Positions 1-9,502 of a DNA stretch of 64,000 nt are shown here, piece after piece. The DNA comes from Ruegeria sp. TM1040 (GTDB lineage Bacteria; Pseudomonadota; Alphaproteobacteria; Rhodobacterales; Rhodobacteraceae). Numbering within the stretch: the first letter of the stretch is position 1; every line of letters begins with the position of its first letter. The notes beneath the pieces were generated by a model, which had not been told where the DNA came from, did not search any database, and saw only the letters and a list, made by a program, of their open reading frames with translations. A program made the translations under genes and the position numbers. The stretch covers positions 519,501 to 583,500 of the forward strand of contig NC_008044.1 in assembly GCF_000014065.1 (NCBI RefSeq). The letters are read 5' to 3'.

Positions 1-926
1 CGGGCTGTGGTCACCTCACCCGACATCACTGATAGCAGCTCGTCCTGCCCGTTGCCTGCAACACCACCAATGCCAAGGATCTCGCCCCGACGCACGGTCA
101 GGTGCACATTCTTCAACGCGGTGCCAAATGCCGAAGGCGCGGGCACCGAAAGGCCAGAAATATCCAGTGCCACATCACCAAATCTGCGCGCGCCGCGTTC
201 CGGCGTCTTGAGCGCGCTACCCACCATCAGTTCTGCCATCTCGCGGGCAGAGGTCTCGCGCGGCACGCATTCGCCCACATTCTTGCCGAGCCGCAGGATC
301 GTCGCGTGGTCGCAGAGCGCGCGGATTTCTTCGAGCTTGTGCGAGATATAAAGGATCGAGGTCCCTTCGGACTTCAGCTTGCGCAGGGTCTCAAAGAGGA
401 TCTCCACCTCTTGCGGTGTCAGAACTGATGTCGGCTCGTCCATGATCAGAAGCTTTGGGTCCTGCAGCAGGCAGCGAATGATCTCCACCCGCTGACGCTC
501 GCCCGCCGAAAGGTCTCCGACCGTGCGGTAAGGATCGAGCGGCAGCCCATAGGCTTCGGACACCTCACGGATCCGGGCCGCCAGATCACGCAGCGCCGGT
601 GGGCTCTCCATGCCAAGGGCAATGTTTTCTGCCACATTCAGCGCATCAAATAGCGAAAAATGCTGAAATACCATGGCAATGCCGTCTGCGCGCGCTTGAC
701 GCGGCTCGGAGGGCTCATAGGCCGCTCCGCGCAGGGTCATGCGACCGGAATCCGGTTTCACGAGGCCATAGATCATCTTCACGAGTGTCGATTTTCCGGC
801 ACCGTTTTCACCCAGAAGCGCATGCACCTCGCCTGTGCCGATGGTGAAGGAGACCTGGTCATTGGCGACGACGCCGGGATAGGCCTTGGTGAGGCCGTCA
901 AGGGTCAGAAGGGGAGGCGTGCTCAC
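1..926 (-). CDS. ABC transporter ATP-binding protein, nucleoside/BMP type (3' end outside window)
   Basis: This is the ATPase of an importer of the Bmp/YufNOPQ (simple sugar and nucleoside) class; the gene runs off the left edge, so about 308 N-terminal residues are seen. The first ATPase domain has Walker A GENGAGKST, signature LSAGERQ and Walker B LLIMDEPT followed by a switch His (SHKLEE). A second ATPase half begins near residue 250 (LGIGGVAGNGQDEL), which is typical of the duplicated-domain ATPases of this class. Translation starts at a GTG (924-926) that overlaps the xdhC stop by four bases. It is the fourth gene of the xdhABC transcription unit, so the likely substrate is a purine base or nucleoside fed to xanthine dehydrogenase. 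The family call is firm; the purine substrate is inferred from context. Confidence 0.88.
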   Translation of the reverse strand, partial: MSTPPLLTLDGLTKAYPGVVANDQVSFTIGTGEVHALLGENGAGKSTLVKMIYGLVKPDSGRMTLRGAAYEPSEPRQARADGIAMVFQHFSLFDALNVAENIALGMESPPALRDLAARIREVSEAYGLPLDPYRTVGDLSAGERQRVEIIRCLLQDPKLLIMDEPTSVLTPQEVEILFETLRKLKSEGTSILYISHKLEEIRALCDHATILRLGKNVGECVPRETSAREMAELMVGSALKTPERGARRFGDVALDISGLSVPAPSAFGTALKNVHLTVRRGEILGIGGVAGNGQDELLSVMSGEVTTA

Positions 927-1858
927 GCGCTATGCTCCTTTTTCAAGTCCAAACGCTGCGAGAGCGCCATGAGTTCTGCCGCCACGCCGATGGCGATGGC
1001 ATGTGGATGTTTGCCCAGTTCGGGCATGCCGATCGGGCAGGTAAGGCGCGCGATCTGCTCCGGGCGATGGCCCAGCGCTGCAAGGCGCGCGCGAAACCGG
1101 GCCCATTTGGTCTTGGATCCGATCAGACCTGCAAAATCAAACCCATGCTCCAACAGCCGGTGGCATAGCGCCAGATCCAGCTGATGGGAATAGGTCAGGA
1201 TCAGATGATAGGCTTCCGTGGGCGCATGTGGCACCAGACGGCCCGGCTCCTGCGCGGGTAGGGCCGTGACGGATGCGGGGATCTCCTGCGGGTACTTTGA
1301 CCGCATCACATCGACCCAGGTGATCGCGTAATCCGGCAGAGGTGCCAGCACCTCAACAAGCGCACGCCCCACATGGCCGGCGCCCCAGATCCACAAGGGT
1401 CGCGTCGCGCAGGCGACCGGTTCGATCATCCAGCCAGCAATCAATTGTGGCGCTGGCGCAAGCCCTTGCGCGCGGGCATGGTTCAGAATCCGGCTTACCG
1501 CCAAAGGCTCCGGTCCGGGAGCCACCGCCCGTGAGATCACTTGGCCTGTGAGCTGCGCGATGTTCACTTCGGTGTAGACTTCGCTCAACAGGGTGACAGC
1601 GCCCCCGCAGCATTGCCCCAGATCTGGGCCCAATGCATGCGTCGAAAGCCGGTATGGCGCATCCTGACGTCTTGCGGCGTCTGCGGCTTCAAATTCCAGC
1701 GTCCCACCGCCAATGGTGCCAGATTGCCCGCCGTCCCAAACCAGCATGGCTGCACCGACTTCACGCGGCGCAGAGCCTTTGACCTCGGCCACCACCACGC
1801 GGATCACCCGACCATGGGCCTCTAAGGCCGCCTTCAGCGCTTCGACGTCAAACCCCAT
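923..1858 (-). CDS. xdhC: Xanthine dehydrogenase accessory protein XdhC
   Basis: XdhC binds the molybdenum cofactor, promotes its sulfuration and inserts it into XdhB; it is not part of the final enzyme. The 311-residue length is normal for the family. The N-terminal XdhC/CoxI domain shows GSAPREVGAAMLV near residue 28 and GTIGGG near residue 48. The C-terminal Rossmann-like domain shows WIWGAGHVGRAL near residue 155, and a conserved segment CPIGMPELGKHPHAIA lies near the C-terminus. The ATG overlaps the end of xdhB by 11 bases, and the stop overlaps the GTG of the ABC ATPase, so translational coupling through the whole unit is likely. Confidence 0.95.
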   Translation of the reverse strand: MGFDVEALKAALEAHGRVIRVVVAEVKGSAPREVGAAMLVWDGGQSGTIGGGTLEFEAADAARRQDAPYRLSTHALGPDLGQCCGGAVTLLSEVYTEVNIAQLTGQVISRAVAPGPEPLAVSRILNHARAQGLAPAPQLIAGWMIEPVACATRPLWIWGAGHVGRALVEVLAPLPDYAITWVDVMRSKYPQEIPASVTALPAQEPGRLVPHAPTEAYHLILTYSHQLDLALCHRLLEHGFDFAGLIGSKTKWARFRARLAALGHRPEQIARLTCPIGMPELGKHPHAIAIGVAAELMALSQRLDLKKEHSA

Positions 1859-4196
1859 GGCGTAGTGTCTCTGTTGCCCGCCAGATCTCTTCCGCCGTCG
1901 CAGGCGCGTTCAAATGTGGATGCCCTTCGCCGAAACGAGACACCGCATCCGAGAGCGCAAGCCAGGCCGAAATGCCCAGCATAAACGGTGGCTCGCCCAC
2001 CGCTTTGGAGCGATAGATGGTCTCTTCGCGGTTTGATCCGTCATAGAGCGCCACGTTGAACACATCGGGCCGGTCAGAGCAGGCCGGGATCTTGTAGGTA
2101 GATGGCGCATGGGTGCGAAGTCGCCCGGTCTCGTCCCAGACAAGCTCTTCGGTCGTGAGCCAGCCTGCGCCCTGAACATAAGCGCCTTCCACTTGTCCGA
2201 TATCGAGTGCTGGGTTCAGCGAGGCGCCCGCATCATGCAAGATATCGGCGCGCAGAATGCGGTTTTCGCCGGTCAGCCGGTCGACCACCACTTCGGTGAT
2301 CGCTGCCCCATAGGCGAAATAGAAAAACGGCCGTCCGGCTCCCTTGATCCGGTCCCACTCCAGCGAGGGCGTTTTGTAAAACCCCGTTGCCGAGAGACTC
2401 ACCCGGCCCGTGTAACACTGCATCGCCGCCGCCTCAAAACTGATCCGTTCAGAGCCGATGCGCACCTGATCCTTCTCAAACGAAACTGCGGATTGCGGCT
2501 GTTGATAGACTTCGGCCAGATGCGCCGCCATGCGGTCGCGAATGATGTCACAGGCGGCTTTCACCGCCATCCCATTGAGATCAGAGCCCGAGGAGGCTGC
2601 GGTGGCCGAGGTATTTGGTACCTTTGCGGTGTCAGTCGCTGTGATCTTCACCCGCCCGAGGTCGACCCCAAAACGTGCAGCCGCCACTTGGGCCACCTTT
2701 TGAAACAGCCCCTGTCCCATCTCGGTGCCACCGTGATTGAGATGGATGGAGCCATCCTGATAGACGTGCACCAAGGCGCCCGCCTGATTCAGGTGGGTGA
2801 GCGTAAAGGAGATCCCGAATTTCACCGGTGAGAAGGCCAGGCCGCGCTTCAAACGGTCATGGCGCGCGTTCCAGGCCGAAATCTCCGCCTTGCGCGCGGC
2901 ATAATCGGCGGATTTCACGAGCTGCGCGGTCATCTCATGCAGCTCGAAATCTATCACTTCCATGCCATAGGGAGTGGTATTGTCCTTCTCTTTTCCAGAA
3001 ATATCCCGGGGGGAGGTCGCAGACCGGGGGGCAGAGCCCCCTTTGGACGCAAGGGGGGCGGCATAGTAGTTGCGTACCCGCAGCTCGACCGGATCCATCC
3101 CCAAGACCTGTGCGGCATGATCCATCACCCGCTCGATGCCGACCATGCCTTGAGGGCCGCCAAAGCCGCGATACGCTGTGGCGCTTTGCAGGTTGGTTTT
3201 CAGCCGATGGCTCTCAATGCGGATCGCAGGGATTGCATAGGCGTTGTCCGCATGCAGCATGGCGCGATCTGCCACCGGTAGCGACAGGTCTTGCGCCCAG
3301 CCGCAATTGACCAAATGAGTGAACTCGACGCCCGTGATCCGCCCCTCTGCGTCAAAACCGGCGCGATAAGAGATCCGGAACGAGTGGCGCTTGCCGGTGA
3401 TGGTCATGTCATCGTCGCGGTCATAGCGCATCTTGCAGGCTTTGCCGGTGAGGCGCGCGGCTACGGCGCAGGCCACTGCCAGGGCATTGCCCTGGCTTTC
3501 CTTGCCGCCAAAGCCGCCGCCCATGCGTCGGGTCTCGACCCGGACTGCGTGCATCGGCAGTCCAATCGCCTCGGCCACCTTGTGCTGTATTTCGGTTGGG
3601 TGCTGGGTGGACGAATTGACGATCATGCCGCCATCTTCTTGCGGCAGCGCCAGCGCCGCCTGACCCTCGAGATAGAAATGCTCCTGACCACCAATGTCGA
3701 AGCTGTCTTCGATCACATGCAAAGAGGCCTGAATGGCTGCGGGGGCATCGCCTTTCTCATAGATGCGCGGGCCGTCTTCAAAGCGGCTGTCTGCTGCCAG
3801 TGCCGCCTCCACACTCAAGAGCGCGTCGGTTTTGCGGTATTCGATATCGCCCTTGCGCGCCGCAACGCGTGCAGCGCGATGAGAGGTGGCAACCACCAAA
3901 AAGACGGGCTGGCCGAGGTAGTGCACCTCGCCCTTGGCCAGGAGCGGCTCATCATGGGCTGAGGGAGAAACATCATTGTCAAAGGGCAGATCGTCCGCGG
4001 TCAGCACTGCCACCACACCGTCCGAAGCGTGCACCTCGGCAAGGTTCATCGCGGTGATGGAGCCGCTGGCGATCGGCGCAAGACCAAAGGCAAGATGCAG
4101 TGTGCCCTTGGGGGTGGGGATGTCATCCACGTAGCGGGCCTGGCCCGTGACGTGCAGGGCGGCGGCATCATGGGGCAGGGGGGTGGACACACTCAT
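1848..4196 (-). CDS. xdhB: Xanthine dehydrogenase molybdopterin-binding subunit
   Basis: This is the large subunit of the two-subunit bacterial xanthine dehydrogenase, which oxidises hypoxanthine to xanthine and urate. At 782 residues it carries the molybdopterin contacts GQEHFYLEGQ (from about 170), GGGFGGK (226-232), AYRGFGG (341-347), EMGQGLFQK, and the catalytic Glu in VGEPPF (about E735). Residues about 380-404 do not look like the family: this segment is encoded by a copy of a GC-rich palindromic element at 2987-3058, lying antisense to the element's own reading and keeping the frame. Flanking residues (RVRNYY before, NTTPYGMEV after) resume the usual XdhB sequence, so the element adds a loop of about 25 residues and the protein is probably still active. 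The start overlaps the xdhA stop as ATGA. Confidence 0.95.
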   Translation of the reverse strand: MSVSTPLPHDAAALHVTGQARYVDDIPTPKGTLHLAFGLAPIASGSITAMNLAEVHASDGVVAVLTADDLPFDNDVSPSAHDEPLLAKGEVHYLGQPVFLVVATSHRAARVAARKGDIEYRKTDALLSVEAALAADSRFEDGPRIYEKGDAPAAIQASLHVIEDSFDIGGQEHFYLEGQAALALPQEDGGMIVNSSTQHPTEIQHKVAEAIGLPMHAVRVETRRMGGGFGGKESQGNALAVACAVAARLTGKACKMRYDRDDDMTITGKRHSFRISYRAGFDAEGRITGVEFTHLVNCGWAQDLSLPVADRAMLHADNAYAIPAIRIESHRLKTNLQSATAYRGFGGPQGMVGIERVMDHAAQVLGMDPVELRVRNYYAAPLASKGGSAPRSATSPRDISGKEKDNTTPYGMEVIDFELHEMTAQLVKSADYAARKAEISAWNARHDRLKRGLAFSPVKFGISFTLTHLNQAGALVHVYQDGSIHLNHGGTEMGQGLFQKVAQVAAARFGVDLGRVKITATDTAKVPNTSATAASSGSDLNGMAVKAACDIIRDRMAAHLAEVYQQPQSAVSFEKDQVRIGSERISFEAAAMQCYTGRVSLSATGFYKTPSLEWDRIKGAGRPFFYFAYGAAITEVVVDRLTGENRILRADILHDAGASLNPALDIGQVEGAYVQGAGWLTTEELVWDETGRLRTHAPSTYKIPACSDRPDVFNVALYDGSNREETIYRSKAVGEPPFMLGISAWLALSDAVSRFGEGHPHLNAPATAEEIWRATETLRHGV
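2987..3058 (+). repeat. GC-rich palindromic element, copy A (inside xdhB)
   Basis: The plus strand shows the order CTTTTCCAGAAATATCCCGG, then a short GC-rich middle with a GGTCGCAGACCGG hairpin, then the hairpin GGGGGCAGAGCCCCC. The same order recurs at 5049-5100 (minus), 25720-25773 (plus) and, diverged, at 14097-14233. It lies within xdhB without breaking the frame. I believe similar elements are common in Roseobacter-group genomes but cannot verify that here. Confidence 0.75.
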
Positions 4197-5596
4197 GGCT
4201 GGACCTCCAGCACATGTTCCGGCGCTCCGTTCAGGTCGGAGAAGTAGCGCCGGAGCATATTGCGTGCGCAGTCGAGCCGGTAGGCGGCAGACGCGCGCAT
4301 ATCGCTCAGGGGCGTGAAATCGTGATCAAACGTGGCCTGTGCAGCCACAAGCGTCGCCTCTGTCCAGGGGCGACCGACCAGTGCCTCCTCGACGTGGGTG
4401 GCGCGTTTGGGAATGGCCGCCATGCCGCCAAAGGCAATCACAGCAGCCGTGACATTGCCGTTCACGACGGTCACATTGAAGGCGCCCAGCACCGCCGAGA
4501 TGTCCTGATCAAACCGTTTTGAGAGCTTGTAGACCCGCAGGCTGTCGGGCTGCCGGTCAAAGCTCACGGCTTCGATGAATTCGCCGGGCGCGCGGTCCTG
4601 CTTGCCGTAGTCTATGAAGAAGTCCTGCAGCGGCAGGCTCCGGCGCATGTCGCCCTTGCGCAGATGCAGTGTGGCGCGCAGGGCGATGAGCGCGGGCGGG
4701 TTGTCCCCGATGGGAGAGCCATTGGCGATATTGCCCCCAAGCGTGGCGGCCGCGCGTACCTGTTGGCTGGCATAGCGGCGCAGCATCTCGGCATAGGACG
4801 GGTGCAAGGGCGCAAGGGCGGCGCGCAGGTGGTTCATATCGGCCATGGCACCGATGCGCACCTCCGCGTCGCTGATTGTGATCTTCTTGAGGTCGCGACA
4901 GCCGTCCAGAAAAATCACATCCCGCAGCTGGCGCAGATGCTTTGTGACCCAAAGCCCCACATCAGTGGCGCCAGCAATCAGCGTGGCCTCGGGGCGGGCT
5001 GCGTAAACTCTGGCCAGATCATCCGAAGAGCAGGGACGCAGGGCGTTTGGGGGCTCTGCCCCTCGGTCTGCGTCCTCCCCCAGAGGTATTTCTGAAAAGG
5101 TGAAACTGCGATCCTGCGCGATATGATCAGGGACGGGCGCGTCCTGAGCGGCCTCGGCAGCACGGATGATCGGCGCATAGCCGGTGCAGCGGCAGAGATT
5201 GCCGGCAAGCTGATCGTCATGGTCTGTGGCGCCATTTGTATGCGCGGTGACCATCGACATCACAAATCCTGGCGTGCAGAAGCCGCACTGGCTGCCGTGA
5301 TGGTCGATCATCGCACGCTGAACCGGATGCAGCGTGCCTATTGGTGCTGCGACACCTTCCACGGTGCGCACGGATTTGCCATGCAACTGAGGCAGAAAGA
5401 GAATGCAGGCATTGAGCGCCTTGGCGCCGCTCTGATCAGTCACCATGACCGTGCAGGCCCCGCAGTCGCCCTCGTTACAGCCTTCTTTGGTGCCGGTGAG
5501 GCCGCGCTCTTCTCGCAGCCAGTCCAGAAGCGTCGTGGTGGGGTCCGGTTTCGCAAGCGAGACCTGTTCACCATTGAGATGAAAGGTAATCGTCAT
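4193..5596 (-). CDS. xdhA: Xanthine dehydrogenase small subunit (2Fe-2S and FAD)
   Basis: The electron-transfer subunit of xanthine dehydrogenase, 467 residues. The N-terminal plant-type ferredoxin domain has C40-x4-C45-x2-C48 and C64. The second 2Fe-2S domain has QCGFCTPGF and NLCRCTGY. The FAD domain begins near residue 190 and has LIAGATDVG and TLGGNIANGSPIGD, followed by the CO dehydrogenase-type C-terminal domain. The linker between the iron-sulfur and FAD parts (about residues 165-185) is largely encoded by repeat copy B. A linker is the place where an insertion would be best tolerated. No strong ribosome-binding site is seen; a 61-codon reading frame upstream (5593-5778) ends in an ATGA overlap with this start and could be a leader, but I have not called it. 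Confidence 0.95.
   Translation of the reverse strand: MTITFHLNGEQVSLAKPDPTTTLLDWLREERGLTGTKEGCNEGDCGACTVMVTDQSGAKALNACILFLPQLHGKSVRTVEGVAAPIGTLHPVQRAMIDHHGSQCGFCTPGFVMSMVTAHTNGATDHDDQLAGNLCRCTGYAPIIRAAEAAQDAPVPDHIAQDRSFTFSEIPLGEDADRGAEPPNALRPCSSDDLARVYAARPEATLIAGATDVGLWVTKHLRQLRDVIFLDGCRDLKKITISDAEVRIGAMADMNHLRAALAPLHPSYAEMLRRYASQQVRAAATLGGNIANGSPIGDNPPALIALRATLHLRKGDMRRSLPLQDFFIDYGKQDRAPGEFIEAVSFDRQPDSLRVYKLSKRFDQDISAVLGAFNVTVVNGNVTAAVIAFGGMAAIPKRATHVEEALVGRPWTEATLVAAQATFDHDFTPLSDMRASAAYRLDCARNMLRRYFSDLNGAPEHVLEVQP
5049..5100 (-). repeat. GC-rich palindromic element, copy B (inside xdhA)
   Basis: Read on the minus strand it gives CTTTTCAGAAATACCTCTGG, a middle GAGGACGCAGACCG, then AGGGGCAGAGCCCCC, aligning with copy A almost base for base. 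It is translated in xdhA in the element's forward orientation, whereas copy A in xdhB is translated in the reverse orientation. Both readings are free of stops. Confidence 0.75.
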
Positions 5597-6001
5597 CTTG
5601 AAAAGCCCGTCGCGGTACCCGGTTGTCCCATGCGGCGCGGCCCTCGATGCGACGTAGAAGGCCTGCGGGAGTATTGGTGGATGATGCGCCCAGCTTGTGT
5701 GGCCCGATCAATCAAAGCAAGAACAATGGCGGAAGGCATCTTGAGGCTATCCTTTGGGTGCGGGGTGGGGAGCAGCAAAGATTGCGTGGTTACCGGTTGA
5801 TTTGTAACAATTTTACGCGTCGCGCGCTACGGGTGAGTTCGCCTTTGGGATAAAGAGTTTTAGGGAAAACCAGAAAATCACTGCAAATAATTTGGGCGTG
5901 CGCGGGCACTCAGGTGACTTTTGGCCACGCGCGAAGAGGGGCGCAATGTCGCCGTCAGATCACATCTTTCGCGCCACCCCGCGTGAGGGTACGGTCTGCC
6001 C
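5597..6001. other. Divergent intergenic region between xdhA and dnaE
   Basis: About 400 bases between the divergent xdhA and dnaE starts. The left 190 bases contain a 61-codon minus-strand frame ending in the xdhA start; its product resembles nothing I recognise. The part from 5795 to 5900 is AT-richer than its surroundings (around 5860-5895) and is the probable promoter zone for both genes. I see no convincing -35/-10 pair and no adjacent regulator gene. Confidence 0.4.
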
Positions 6002-9000
6002 ATGACAGCTCATCCCCGATTCATTCACCTGCGTACCCATACCGAATACTCTCTGCTGGAGGGGGCGGTTCGGCTTAAGAAACTGCCGGATCTGTGCAAG
6101 GCCAACCAGATGCCTGCAATTGCGATCACCGACACCAACTCGATGTTCGCGGCGCTTGAGTTTTCCGTCACGCTTTCGGGGGCAGGCATCCAGCCGATCA
6201 TTGGCTGCCAGGTTGATCTTACGTTTGAAAAGTCTGATCCCGGCGAGAAGCCGAAGTTTCCTGCACCGGTGGTGCTTTTGGCGCAGGATGAGACCGGGTA
6301 TGAGCATCTCATGCGCCTGTCGTCCTGCCTCTATGTTGATAATGGCGGGCAGCTGCCGCAGGTCTCGCTTGAGGAGCTTGAGGCGAACGCAGGCGGGTTG
6401 ATTTGCCTGACGGGGGGGCCGGAAGGCCCGATTGGCAAGCTCTTACAGCAAGGGCAGCGCCCGGCGGCCGAGACACTGATGCAGCGCCTCAAAGGAATGT
6501 TTCCGGATCGTCTTTATGTGGAGTTGCAGCGCCATCCGGGCGAGGACGGCCAGCCCGAAGCGGAAACCCTGACCGAGCGGGGCCATGTGGAGATGGCCTA
6601 TGCGATGGATCTGCCGCTGGTGGCCACCAATGACGTCTATTTCCCCAAAACAGAGATGTATGAAGCGCATGATGCGCTGATCTGCATTGCCGAGGGGGCC
6701 TATGTTGATCAGGCGGAGCCGCGACGTCGTCTGACCGCTCAGCATTATTTCAAGAGCCAGGAGGAGATGATCGCGCTGTTTGCGGATCTTCCGGAGGCGA
6801 TTGAAAACACCGTGGAAATTGCGCAGCGCTGTGCATTCATGGCCTATCGCCGCGACCCCATCCTGCCCAAATTCGCAGATGACGAGGTGGACGAGCTGCG
6901 CCGACAGGCCAACGAGGGCCTGCAGCAGCGCCTCGCGGTGATCCCGCATGCGGTTCCGGTCGAGAAATATCAGGAGCGGCTCGATTTTGAACTCGGCATC
7001 ATCGAGAGCATGGGCTTTCCCGGCTACTTTCTGATCGTTGCCGACTTTATCAAATGGGGTAAGGAACAGGGGATCCCGGTGGGGCCCGGGCGGGGCTCGG
7101 GCGCTGGGTCGCTGGTGGCCTATGCGCTGACGATTACCGACCTTGACCCGCTGCGCTACAGCTTGCTGTTCGAGCGCTTCCTGAACCCCGAACGGGTCTC
7201 GATGCCCGACTTCGACATCGACTTTTGCATGGATCGCCGCGAGGAGGTGATCAAATACGTGCAGCAGAAATACGGCCGCGACAAAGTGGGGCAGATCATC
7301 ACCTTTGGTGCGCTTCTGTCCAAAGCGGCGGTGCGCGACATTGGTCGTGTGCTGCAGATGCCCTTTGGACAGGTGGATCGACTGTCGAAGATGATCCCGG
7401 TCGAAGGCGTGAAGCCCGTCTCGATTGAGAAAGCCCTGCAAGATGAACCGCGCCTCGCTGAAGAGGCGCGCAACGAACCGGTGGTGGACCGGCTGCTTAC
7501 GTATGGTCAGCAGGTCGAGGGACTGCTGCGCAATGCCTCCACCCACGCGGCGGGGGTTGTTATCGGGGACCGGCCTCTGGATGCGCTGGTGCCGCTCTAT
7601 CAGGATCCGCGTTCGGACATGCCTGCAACCCAGTTCAACATGAAGTGGGTGGAGCAGGCCGGATTGGTGAAATTCGACTTTCTCGGTCTCAAGACGCTCA
7701 CCGTGATTGAAAACGCGATGAAGCTGATTTTCAAATCCGGGCGCGACCTGCATATCGGGGCTGACGGCACCGAGCTATATGAACCCGCAGAAGGGGCGGA
7801 GAACCAGATCAACCTGATCCCGCTCGATGATGAGGTTACCTACAACCTCTATTCACGCGCCAAGACGGTCGCGGTGTTCCAGGTGGAATCCACCGGCATG
7901 ATGGATGCGCTGAAGCGCATGAAACCCACCTGCATCGAGGACATCGTGGCGCTTGTGGCGCTCTATCGTCCGGGGCCGATGGAGAATATTCCGGTCTATT
8001 GCGAGGTGAAAAACGGCCAGCGCGAGATTACCTCGGTGCATCCGCTGATTGACCATATCCTCGAGGAAACCCAAGGCATCATCGTGTATCAGGAACAGGT
8101 GATGCAGATTGCCCAGGTGATGGCGGGCTATAGCCTCGGCGGTGCGGATCTCTTGCGCCGTGCGATGGGTAAGAAAATCAAGGAGGCGATGGACGCCGAA
8201 CGCCCGAAATTTGAAAAGGGCGCGGCCGAAAACGGCGTCGACAAGAAAAAAGCCTCTGAGGTTTTTGACCTTCTGGAGAAATTCGCCAACTACGGCTTCA
8301 ACAAGTCCCACGCCGCAGCCTATGCGGTGGTGTCCTATCAGACCGCTTGGCTCAAGGCGAACCACCCGGTCGAGTTCATGGCCGGTGTCATGAACTGCGA
8401 TATTCACCTTACTGAAAAGCTCGCGGTATACTTCGAGGAAGTGAAAAAGGGGCTGCAGCTTCCCTATGTGGCGCCAGATATTAACCGTTCGCTTGCCACC
8501 TTTGACGTGGTCGACGGGGAACTGGTCTACGCGCTGGGCGCGCTCAAGAACGTGGGCGTTGAGGCGATGAACATGATCGTCACGGCGCGTGGCGACAAAC
8601 CCTTTGTGAACCTCTATGATTTTGCGCGCCGGGTGGATCTGAAACGGGTTGGTAAACGCCCGCTCGAGATGCTTGCGCGCGCCGGGGCTTTTGACGTTCT
8701 AGATCCCAACCGCCGCCGCGTCTTTGAAAGCCTCGAAGGGTTGGTGCAATACTCCGCCGCCATTCAGGAACAGAAGAACTCCAATCAGGTGTCGCTCTTT
8801 GGCGAGGCGGGAGATGATCTGCCGGAACCGCGCATGGCCGGGGTGCCCGACTGGCTGCCGGCGGAACGGCTGAGCGAAGAGTTCAAGGCGATTGGCTTTT
8901 ATCTCACGGGGCATCCACTGGATGACTACATGCCTGCCCTCAAACGCAAGGATGTGATGACACTCGATGAGGTCATGGCCAAGGCCGAGCGCGGCCCGTT

Positions 9001-9502
9001 TATGGCCAAGATGGCAGGGGTCGTGGCCGGACGTCAGGAACGTAAATCCGCGCGTGGCAACCGTTTTGCCTTCGCGCAGCTTTCAGACACCACCGGTGCT
9101 TACGAGGTGACGATCTTCTCGGATGTGCTCGAGAAAAGCCGCGACCATCTGGAGACGGGCTCCAAGGTGGTGATCACCGCCGAAGCCACGATGGAAAGCG
9201 ATCAGCTGAAGCTGTTGATGCGTTCGGCGGGGCCGGTGGATTCTGCGATTGCGGATGCGGGGCGCTCCAGTTTGCGCGTCTATCTCGAGAGCGCCTCTGC
9301 GGTGGCAACCGTGGCGACCGTGTTGGAGGACGCCAAGAAGGCCGCCAAAAACGCCAGCCCCGGTGAGATCTATGTCTACCTGCAAGATCCGGCGCTGCCC
9401 GGTGATGTGGAAATGGACCTTGGCCAATTGTTCCCCATCAACCCGCAGATCAAAGGCGCGCTCAAGAGCCTCGAGGGGGTGATGGACGTGGAGGAAATTT
9501 AA
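6002..9502 (+). CDS. dnaE: DNA polymerase III subunit alpha
   Basis: The catalytic polymerase subunit of the replicative holoenzyme. The product is 1166 residues, the usual DnaE1 length. The N-terminal PHP domain begins FIHLRTHTEYSLLEG and AIAITDTNSMFAALEF. The polymerase active site has MPDFDIDFCMDRREEVI at about residues 401-417, with D403 and D405 matching the catalytic aspartates of the E. coli enzyme. Further polymerase motifs are YRPGPMENIPVY and GIIVYQEQVMQIAQ. The C-terminal OB fold starts near residue 1000 (MAKMAGVVAGRQERKSARG). The start is the ATG at 6002 preceded by GAGGGT. It stands alone, without operon partners, in the forward direction. Confidence 0.97.
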   Translation: MTAHPRFIHLRTHTEYSLLEGAVRLKKLPDLCKANQMPAIAITDTNSMFAALEFSVTLSGAGIQPIIGCQVDLTFEKSDPGEKPKFPAPVVLLAQDETGYEHLMRLSSCLYVDNGGQLPQVSLEELEANAGGLICLTGGPEGPIGKLLQQGQRPAAETLMQRLKGMFPDRLYVELQRHPGEDGQPEAETLTERGHVEMAYAMDLPLVATNDVYFPKTEMYEAHDALICIAEGAYVDQAEPRRRLTAQHYFKSQEEMIALFADLPEAIENTVEIAQRCAFMAYRRDPILPKFADDEVDELRRQANEGLQQRLAVIPHAVPVEKYQERLDFELGIIESMGFPGYFLIVADFIKWGKEQGIPVGPGRGSGAGSLVAYALTITDLDPLRYSLLFERFLNPERVSMPDFDIDFCMDRREEVIKYVQQKYGRDKVGQIITFGALLSKAAVRDIGRVLQMPFGQVDRLSKMIPVEGVKPVSIEKALQDEPRLAEEARNEPVVDRLLTYGQQVEGLLRNASTHAAGVVIGDRPLDALVPLYQDPRSDMPATQFNMKWVEQAGLVKFDFLGLKTLTVIENAMKLIFKSGRDLHIGADGTELYEPAEGAENQINLIPLDDEVTYNLYSRAKTVAVFQVESTGMMDALKRMKPTCIEDIVALVALYRPGPMENIPVYCEVKNGQREITSVHPLIDHILEETQGIIVYQEQVMQIAQVMAGYSLGGADLLRRAMGKKIKEAMDAERPKFEKGAAENGVDKKKASEVFDLLEKFANYGFNKSHAAAYAVVSYQTAWLKANHPVEFMAGVMNCDIHLTEKLAVYFEEVKKGLQLPYVAPDINRSLATFDVVDGELVYALGALKNVGVEAMNMIVTARGDKPFVNLYDFARRVDLKRVGKRPLEMLARAGAFDVLDPNRRRVFESLEGLVQYSAAIQEQKNSNQVSLFGEAGDDLPEPRMAGVPDWLPAERLSEEFKAIGFYLTGHPLDDYMPALKRKDVMTLDEVMAKAERGPFMAKMAGVVAGRQERKSARGNRFAFAQLSDTTGAYEVTIFSDVLEKSRDHLETGSKVVITAEATMESDQLKLLMRSAGPVDSAIADAGRSSLRVYLESASAVATVATVLEDAKKAAKNASPGEIYVYLQDPALPGDVEMDLGQLFPINPQIKGALKSLEGVMDVEEI

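Noticed and set aside
5593-5778. A 61-codon frame ending in an ATGA overlap with xdhA
   Set aside because: No recognisable product or ribosome-binding site; might be a leader but cannot be supported.
6443-7753. A 436-codon minus-strand frame
   Set aside because: Antisense of dnaE, without support.
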